Of a stretch of 64,000 bases of DNA, positions 58,533-64,000 are shown piece by piece (within the stretch, counting starts at the first letter, position 1; each line of letters opens with the position of its first letter). Position numbers and translations under genes: made by a program. Source of the stretch: Companilactobacillus huachuanensis (GTDB lineage: Bacteria; Bacillota; Bacilli; Lactobacillales; Lactobacillaceae); NCBI RefSeq assembly GCF_005404815.1, contig NZ_BJDF01000007.1:62001-126000 (forward strand). The letters are read 5' to 3'. A model generated the notes under the pieces. It did no database searches, had not been told where the DNA came from, and saw nothing but the letters and a program-made list of their open reading frames with translations.

Positions 58533-59481
58533 CTTTGCCGAAATAATTGCAACAATCAAAAAATATGATAGAATTATCATTCTACGTCATCAAAATCCAG
58601 ATCCTGATGCATTGGGGTCACAAGCTGGTTTAGCAACGACTCTTCGTCAAGCATTTCCAGAGAAGAAAATTTTAATTGGTGGTAACGACACTGAAGGTCT
58701 CAAATGGTTATCGACTGCTGAAACTGTAACTGATGCAGATTACCAAGGAGCACTGGTTATTGTCACTGATACTGCTAATCAACCAAGAATTGACGATCAA
58801 CGTTTTGATGATGGGGATTTCTTAATTAAGATCGATCACCATCCGAATGATGATGGTTATGGAGATCAACTTTTCGTTAACACTAAGGCTAGTTCTAGTT
58901 CAGAAATCATCGCTGATTTGATTGCAAGCTGTGATGAACTACAATTGACCAAAGAAGTTGCGTATTATTTGTATGCTGGAATTGTCGGTGATACAGGTAG
59001 ATTTCTATATCCATCAACAACACAGCATACGATGGAAGTCGGTGGTCAGTTTATCGCTTTGGGTGTAGATACAGCTGCCATCAACAACAAGATGAATGAA
59101 ATTACATTGCAACAAGCTAAACTTCAAGGTATTCTATTTGATAATCTACGAATTGATGCTTCAGGTGCAGCCTATGCAGTTATTGATCTCGACTTAATGA
59201 AGAAATTGGGTATCAATCAAGAACAAGCCAATTCTGTTGTTTCGACACCAGGCCGTTTAAAAGAAGTTTGTACATGGATGGAGGCTATTCAAAAAGATGA
59301 TGGTACTTTTAGGATGCACTTGCGTTCTCAAGGACCAATTATCAATGAACTAGCTAAGAGACATGACGGTGGAGGTCACCCATTAGCAAGTGGTGCCACT
59401 GCCCAAAACGCTGCCGAAGTGGAACAGATGTTTGAAGAGCTTAAAGAGATAGTTACTGAATATAACCAGAAGGGTGAATAG
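58525..59481 (+). CDS. DHH family phosphoesterase, NrnA-like
   Basis: Probably a bifunctional oligoribonuclease and pAp phosphatase that degrades the shortest RNA fragments. 318 residues with the DHH set: LRHQNPDPDALGSQ, VIVTDTANQPRI, IKIDHHPND (the DHH), GDTGRFLYPS, and the DHHA1 end GGGHPLASGA. Overlaps the dinB end by 8 nt, and the helicase ATG immediately follows its TAG. Confidence 0.9.
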   Translation: MNSFAEIIATIKKYDRIIILRHQNPDPDALGSQAGLATTLRQAFPEKKILIGGNDTEGLKWLSTAETVTDADYQGALVIVTDTANQPRIDDQRFDDGDFLIKIDHHPNDDGYGDQLFVNTKASSSSEIIADLIASCDELQLTKEVAYYLYAGIVGDTGRFLYPSTTQHTMEVGGQFIALGVDTAAINNKMNEITLQQAKLQGILFDNLRIDASGAAYAVIDLDLMKKLGINQEQANSVVSTPGRLKEVCTWMEAIQKDDGTFRMHLRSQGPIINELAKRHDGGGHPLASGATAQNAAEVEQMFEELKEIVTEYNQKGE

Positions 59482-60828
59482 ATGACTAAATTTTCGCAAT
59501 ACAACTTTAATGACTCAATCAATAAGTCGTTGAAAGAAATACATTTTGAGGAACCAACCGAGGTTCAAGAGGCCGTAATTTCTTTAGTTAATAAGAAAAA
59601 AGATATTATCGTTCAATCAGAAACGGGTTCCGGTAAGACACATGCTTTCTTGTTGCCATCAATGAATGCGTTGACTGACAAACAAGAGGTTCAACTTTTG
59701 ATTGCTACTCCTAGTCGTGAGTTAGCCTATCAAATCTACGAAGACACACAACAAATTTTGAAGAATTACCCAGAAGAATACAACGCTTTCATCTTCGTTG
59801 GTGGTTCTGATCGTGAACGTCAAAAGAGAAAGCTTGATGCTCACCAACCACAAATTGCTATCGGAACTCCCGGAAGACTCTGGGATTTGATACGTGAAAA
59901 TGACTTGCACATTGAAAATGTCGAACGTTTCGTTGTCGATGAAGCTGATATGACTTTGGATATGGGCTTTCTAGATGATGTTGATCATATTACTAGCAAA
60001 TTGCCAGATAACCGCGAAATGATGGTTTTCTCAGCCACGATTCCACAAAAATTGGAACCATTCTTGAACAAGTATATGCATGGTCCTCAACGAGTAGAAA
60101 TCAAAAATGGAACAATCATTCCTAGAAACGTTAATAATTGGTTGATGTCGAGTCACGGACGTGATAAGAAACAAATGATTTACCAATTGATTACTTTAGG
60201 GGAACCATACCTAGTTTTGATTTTTGCTAATACTAAGAAATCAGTTGATGAAATTTACAACTATCTTCGTAGTCAAGGATTAAAGGTAGCTCGTATTCAT
60301 GGTGGTCTGACGCCTCGTGAAAGAAAACGTGCTATGAAACAAGTTGAAAATATGGAATACCAATTCGTTGTAGCAACTGATTTAGCTGCCCGTGGTATTG
60401 ATATCAACGGAGTTTCTCACGTTATCAATGCTGAAATTCCAGATGACTTGGACTTCTTCATTCACCGTGTGGGTAGAACTGGACGTAACAAGATGTCCGG
60501 TACAGCCATTACAATTTATGAACCTGGTGAAGAAAATAAAATTGATGATATCGAACATATGGGTATCAAGTTCGAAAATAAGGACATCAAGAATGGTGAA
60601 ATCGTTGACATTGTTGAACGAGATCGCCGTGTTCATCGTCGTGCCACTCAAGAAAAACTTGATACTAAGCTAGTTGGTTTTGTTAAGAAACAAAAGACCA
60701 AGAGAAAACCTGGTTACAAGAATAAAATCAAAAAAGCAATTAATGAAGAACATCGTCAACAAAGAAAGATTCAAAATAGACAGAATAAGAAACAAGAACG
60801 TGAAGCTAGAAAAAATAGTCATAAGTAG
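59482..60828 (+). CDS. DEAD-box RNA helicase (CshB-like)
   Basis: ATP-dependent RNA unwinding for ribosome assembly or mRNA turnover, probably cold-related. 448 residues: Q motif (F..E.PTEVQEAVI), Walker A SETGSGKTHAF, TPSRELA, DEAD in VVDEADMTLDMGF, SAT in FSATIP, then ATDLAARGIDI and HRVGRTGR. The last 60 residues are very basic (KKQKTKRKPGYKNKIKKAIN), an RNA-binding tail. Its start directly follows the nrnA stop. A repeat and then alaS follow. Confidence 0.93.
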   Translation: MTKFSQYNFNDSINKSLKEIHFEEPTEVQEAVISLVNKKKDIIVQSETGSGKTHAFLLPSMNALTDKQEVQLLIATPSRELAYQIYEDTQQILKNYPEEYNAFIFVGGSDRERQKRKLDAHQPQIAIGTPGRLWDLIRENDLHIENVERFVVDEADMTLDMGFLDDVDHITSKLPDNREMMVFSATIPQKLEPFLNKYMHGPQRVEIKNGTIIPRNVNNWLMSSHGRDKKQMIYQLITLGEPYLVLIFANTKKSVDEIYNYLRSQGLKVARIHGGLTPRERKRAMKQVENMEYQFVVATDLAARGIDINGVSHVINAEIPDDLDFFIHRVGRTGRNKMSGTAITIYEPGEENKIDDIEHMGIKFENKDIKNGEIVDIVERDRRVHRRATQEKLDTKLVGFVKKQKTKRKPGYKNKIKKAINEEHRQQRKIQNRQNKKQEREARKNSHK

Positions 60829-60855
60829 GGTTCTTAGCTATTGATTTTTGTCGAC

Positions 60856-61170
60856 CGAAGGTTGAAAGTTTAAAGAAGTATGCCGTTTCCAGAGCTGAGA
60901 GTATTCATCTGCTGCGCGGAACGGCCCGAGCCAAAAAGCGGTCTCGAGCCTCGGTTGAAGCCTTACCAAAGTCCGGTAAGTCTCCAACACGCCCGGTGGT
61001 GTAAGAGCTGAAGCTATAACGCCACTTTCGCGGCAAATGAATACTCTCAGCTCTTCCAACTAATTTATTTTATGAATTATTAAGCCAATGTAGATTTTTG
61101 GTTATTCAATAAATTACTATTAGTCTTGATAGAACAATGGTTATATCAAACCGTCATATTTAAATTTTTA
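60856..61170 (-). repeat. TIR-type cloverleaf repeat copy
   Basis: Left end CGAAGGTTGAAAG (60856-60868), core about 60884-61058 with outer stem GAGCTGAGAGTATTC/GAATACTCTCAGCTC. The inner arms here read GAGCTGAAGCTATAACG and CTTACC/GGTAAG. The AT-rich tail is degenerate and the right end is uncertain. With the copy at 61319 it separates the helicase gene from the alaS leader; I see no gene in the ~700-bp span. Confidence 0.8.
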
Positions 61171-61318
61171 GCTGTTTATATAAAGAAAGTAAATGAGGAA
61201 GAAAATTTTTCTGTTTAGGAGAAATTGTTTTCTTCATTTTTTAATCTTTTGATTTGCCCGATTTATGTACTTAGTTAACAAAATATTTTAAATTGTCAAT
61301 CATACTTAAGAAGCAAAG

Positions 61319-61502
61319 AGTCGGAGGGGATGAGAAATATTTACCAGCTGTGGATGTGGCGTTAGGACTTTAGTCCTTACACCACCGGGCGAGTTTGGAG
61401 ACTTACCGGACTTTGGTAAGGCTTCAAACCGAGATTCGAGACCGCACCTCAGGCTCGAATCGGTCCGCATAGCAGGTAAATATTTCTCATCCCCGGAGAC
61501 GG
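61319..61502 (+). repeat. Cloverleaf repeat, second subfamily, before alaS
   Basis: Outer stem GGGGATGAGAAATATTTACC/GGTAAATATTTCTCATCCCC, 20 perfect base pairs. Arms: GTGGCGTTAGGACTTTAG/TCCTTACACCAC, CTTACC/GGTAAG, GATTCGAG/CTCGAATC. It ends 16 nt before the -35 element of the alaS promoter. Confidence 0.85.
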
Positions 61503-61517
61503 AAAACAACTTTAACA

Positions 61518-61546
61518 TTGACAATTTTTGACTTGATGGTTAATAT
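61518..61546 (+). promoter_or_regulatory. alaS promoter
   Basis: TTGACA (61518-61523), exactly 17 nt, TAATAT (61541-61546). A near-consensus sigma-A promoter feeding the T-box leader. Confidence 0.85.
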
Positions 61547-61552
61547 TTTCCT

Positions 61553-61740
61553 TGGATATATCTTGTGCTAAATATTTCAAGAGAAGGCTAGTTGGTGAGA
61601 ATGCCTAAGTATTTAGTGTATAGATGCTGCCAAATTAAATTGTATATAAAAATGTTGAGAGGCTAACGAAAAATCGTTGCAAACAAGGTGGTACCGCGCA
61701 GTGGCGTCCTTGGAGTTGCAGCGATTTTTCGCTTTTTTTA
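61553..61740 (+). promoter_or_regulatory. Alanine T-box riboswitch
   Basis: The T-box sequence AAGGTGGTACCGCGC lies at 61685-61699. The specifier loop near 61599 reads GAATGCCTAAG with GCC, an alanine codon, matching the downstream alaS. The terminator pairs AACGAAAAATCGTTGC (61668-61683) with GCAGCGATTTTTCGC (61718-61732), then T7. Uncharged tRNA-Ala would favour the antiterminator and switch on alaS. Confidence 0.92.
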
Positions 61741-61750
61741 GGGAGATATA

Positions 61751-64000
61751 ATGAAAAATTTATCAAGTGCTGAAATAAGAAAAATGTTTTTAGACTTTTT
61801 CCAAACAAAAGGTCACATGATTGAACCTAGTGCTTCACTTGTTCCTCACGATGACCCAACTTTATTGTGGATCAACTCTGGTGTTGCTACGATGAAGAAA
61901 TATTTCGATGGAACAGTTGTACCTAACAATCCTCGTATTACTAGTGCTCAAAAATGTATCAGAACTAACGATATTGAAAATGTTGGTAAGACAGCCCGTC
62001 ACCAAACTTTCTTTGAAATGATGGGAAACTTCTCTGTTGGGGATTATTTCAAGGAAGAGGTTATTCCTTGGGCCTTTGAATTTTTAACAAGTCCTGAATG
62101 GATCGGTATGGAAAAGGATCGTTTGTACATCACCACTTATCCTAAAGATACCGATACACAAAAACTTTGGGCAAAAGCTGGTATCGCTCAAGATCATATT
62201 TTAAAAGATGAAGATAACTTCTGGGATATTGGTGAGGGTCCTTGTGGTCCCGATTCAGAGATTTTCTATGACCGTGGTCAATCATTCAATAACTTATCGG
62301 AAGACAATCCTGAAAACTATCCTGGTGGCGAAAATGAACGTTACCTTGAAGTATGGAATATCGTATTTTCAGAATTGAATCATTTGCCAAATGGTCAATA
62401 TGTTGAACAACCACATAAGAACATTGATACGGGCTTAGGCCTCGAACGTTTAGTTTCAGTTGTTCAAGGAACAAAGACTAACTTTGAAACTGACTTATTC
62501 ATGCCTTTGATCGAAGATGTTGGCTCACTTTGTGACAAGAAGTATGGCGAAAATGCTGAAGATGATGTGTCATTTAAGATCATTGCTGACCATGCTCGTT
62601 CAGTATCGTTTGCCATTGGTGATGGAGCTTTACCTTCAAACGAAGGCCGTGGCTATGTTATCAGACGATTGATCAGACGTGCTGTTTTAAATGGTAAAAA
62701 ATTAGGTGTTAATGGACCTTTCTTATATAGATTGGTTCCAATCGTTGGTCGCATTATGGAAAGTTATTATCCAGAAGTTAGCCAACAACAAGACTTTATT
62801 GCTCAAACAATTAAGCAAGAGGAAAAACGTTTCTCTGAAACACTTGATGCTGGTTTAGCTCTATTGAACGGTGTTATTGCTGATCTTCGTAAGAAGAATG
62901 AAACTGTTATTGATGGTGCCAATGCTTTCAAGCTTTACGATACTTATGGTTTCCCAATGGAACTTACTCGTGAATATGCAAATGATGAAGGCTTAAGCGT
63001 TGATGAAGCTGGTTTCAAGCAAAACATGGAAGAACAAAAACAACGTGCCCGTGATGCCCGAGGAAACTTACAATCAATGGGTATGCAAGATGAGACTTTG
63101 ATGGAAATCAAGACACCTAGTGAATTCGTTGGTTATGATAACAATGAAACTGAAAGTATCTTGAAGGATATCGTTGTTGATGATAAAGAAGTTAAGACCA
63201 TCGCTGAGGGTCAGGCAAGATTGATTTTTGATACAACACCTTTCTATGCAGAAATGGGTGGTCAGGTTGCTGATGTTGGTAATATTTATGACATGTTAGG
63301 TAATCAAGTTGCCGAAGTTATTGATGTTCAGCATGCTCCTAATGGTCAAAATATTCATCTAGTAAATGTCATGTCAGCAATTTCAGCTGATACACAATAC
63401 AAACTAGAAATTGATGTTGATTTCCGTGAGAAAGTTCGTCATAATCACACTGCTACCCATTTATTGGATCAAGCCTTACGTGATGTTGTTAGTGCTAGAA
63501 CTCACCAAGCGGGATCATTAGTTGAACCAGATTACTTACGCTTTGATTTCAACAGCAATACCGCTCTGACAGATCAACAAATTGCTGACCTTGAAAAAAT
63601 CGTTAACGAAAAAATATGGGCTGCTATTCCAGTTAAGACGGAAGTATTGCCAATTGAAGAGGCTAAGCAAAAGAAGGGTGCAATTGCCTTATTTAGTGAA
63701 AAATATGGGGACCTTGTTCGTGTTGTTGAAATTGATGATTTCTCAACTGAATTCTGTGGTGGTACTCATGCCAGAAATACTTCTGAATTAGGTTTATTCA
63801 AGATTACGTCTGAGTCAGCTATTGGTTCAGGTACTAGAAGAATCGAAGCTGTTACAGGTGAGGAAGCTTTCGAATACTTCAACGACCAATTACAGACATT
63901 ACAAGAAACAGCTAAAAATATTAAAGTTAACCAATTAAAAGATGTACCAAGTCGTGCTGCACAAATGGCCGATGAGATTAAAGCCCTCAAGCGTGACAAT
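61751..64000 (+). CDS. alaS: Alanyl-tRNA synthetase (C-terminus cut off by window edge)
   Basis: Charges tRNA-Ala and edits mischarged Ser and Gly. 750 codons are visible, in frame to the last base; the family is about 875 residues long. Seen: the class II catalytic core (MKNLSSAEIRKMFLDFFQTKGH, PTLLWINSGVATMKKYF, RTNDIENVGKTARHQTFFEMMGNFS), then the editing domain with zinc-binding HNHTATHLLDQAL and CGGTHARNT. The oligomerising C-terminal domain is cut. GGGAGA lies 7 nt before ATG 61751. Controlled by the T-box upstream. Confidence 0.96.
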   Translation, partial: MKNLSSAEIRKMFLDFFQTKGHMIEPSASLVPHDDPTLLWINSGVATMKKYFDGTVVPNNPRITSAQKCIRTNDIENVGKTARHQTFFEMMGNFSVGDYFKEEVIPWAFEFLTSPEWIGMEKDRLYITTYPKDTDTQKLWAKAGIAQDHILKDEDNFWDIGEGPCGPDSEIFYDRGQSFNNLSEDNPENYPGGENERYLEVWNIVFSELNHLPNGQYVEQPHKNIDTGLGLERLVSVVQGTKTNFETDLFMPLIEDVGSLCDKKYGENAEDDVSFKIIADHARSVSFAIGDGALPSNEGRGYVIRRLIRRAVLNGKKLGVNGPFLYRLVPIVGRIMESYYPEVSQQQDFIAQTIKQEEKRFSETLDAGLALLNGVIADLRKKNETVIDGANAFKLYDTYGFPMELTREYANDEGLSVDEAGFKQNMEEQKQRARDARGNLQSMGMQDETLMEIKTPSEFVGYDNNETESILKDIVVDDKEVKTIAEGQARLIFDTTPFYAEMGGQVADVGNIYDMLGNQVAEVIDVQHAPNGQNIHLVNVMSAISADTQYKLEIDVDFREKVRHNHTATHLLDQALRDVVSARTHQAGSLVEPDYLRFDFNSNTALTDQQIADLEKIVNEKIWAAIPVKTEVLPIEEAKQKKGAIALFSEKYGDLVRVVEIDDFSTEFCGGTHARNTSELGLFKITSESAIGSGTRRIEAVTGEEAFEYFNDQLQTLQETAKNIKVNQLKDVPSRAAQMADEIKALKRDN

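Overview
The window is chromosomal DNA of a low-GC Firmicute of the family Lactobacillaceae. Three things point there: the gene order rlmB-sigH-rpmG-secE-nusG-rplKAJL, tmk-darA-holB-yabA-rsmI, queA-tgt-yajC and cshB-alaS; a WxL-type surface protein; and frequent TTG/GTG starts behind strong Shine-Dalgarno sites. A Companilactobacillus-like species is my best guess (inference; no search was run). Nearly everything is core housekeeping. I see no prophage, plasmid region, CRISPR array or complete insertion sequence.

Layout. 1-858: rpiA (cut by the left edge) and a small GNAT gene, minus strand. 1385-8761: dut, radA, yacL, gltX, cysS, mrnC, rlmB. 8981-13108: a SigH/ComX-like sigma factor, rpmG, secE, nusG, rplK-rplA and rplJ-rplL, with an L10 leader and two matching hairpins that look like L1 operators. 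13179-24689: a replication and RNA-modification block (RsmC-like methylase, tadA, SRP RNA, dnaX, ybaB, recR, yaaL, tmk, darA, holB, yabA, rsmI, thioesterase), folT behind a THF riboswitch, then tsaB-rimI. 24700-28605: tsaD, an ACT/PFL gene pair and an NrtR-like protein. 29359-36896: DUF368 transporter, ABC-F ATPase, rex, manA, a dicarboxylate/glutamate symporter and a CPBP protease. 37037-45433: groESL with a CIRCE-like operator, a PH-like membrane protein, a WxL-type surface protein, a MerR regulator with a DUF554 target, and ymdB. 45447-60828: mutS, mutL, ruvA, ruvB, queA, tgt, yajC, a 50-aa protein, zwf, dinB, nrnA and a DEAD-box helicase. 61751-64000: alaS behind an alanine T-box, cut by the right edge.

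The most unusual content is between the genes. About 15 intergenic sites carry full, deleted or relic copies of one structured repeat of roughly 180-190 bp. It folds as a closing stem with three inner arms, like a cloverleaf, and the arms differ between copies by compensatory changes. Some copies sit inside a larger unit of about 320 bp bounded by inverted TGAAGGTTGAAAG ends, like a MITE. Two copies separate ruvA from ruvB, which are normally adjacent.

A second oddity is that neither ruvB nor dinB has a usable ATG, GTG or TTG start in frame. In both, an AUC codon lies 9-10 nt after a purine-rich Shine-Dalgarno sequence and gives the normal protein length.
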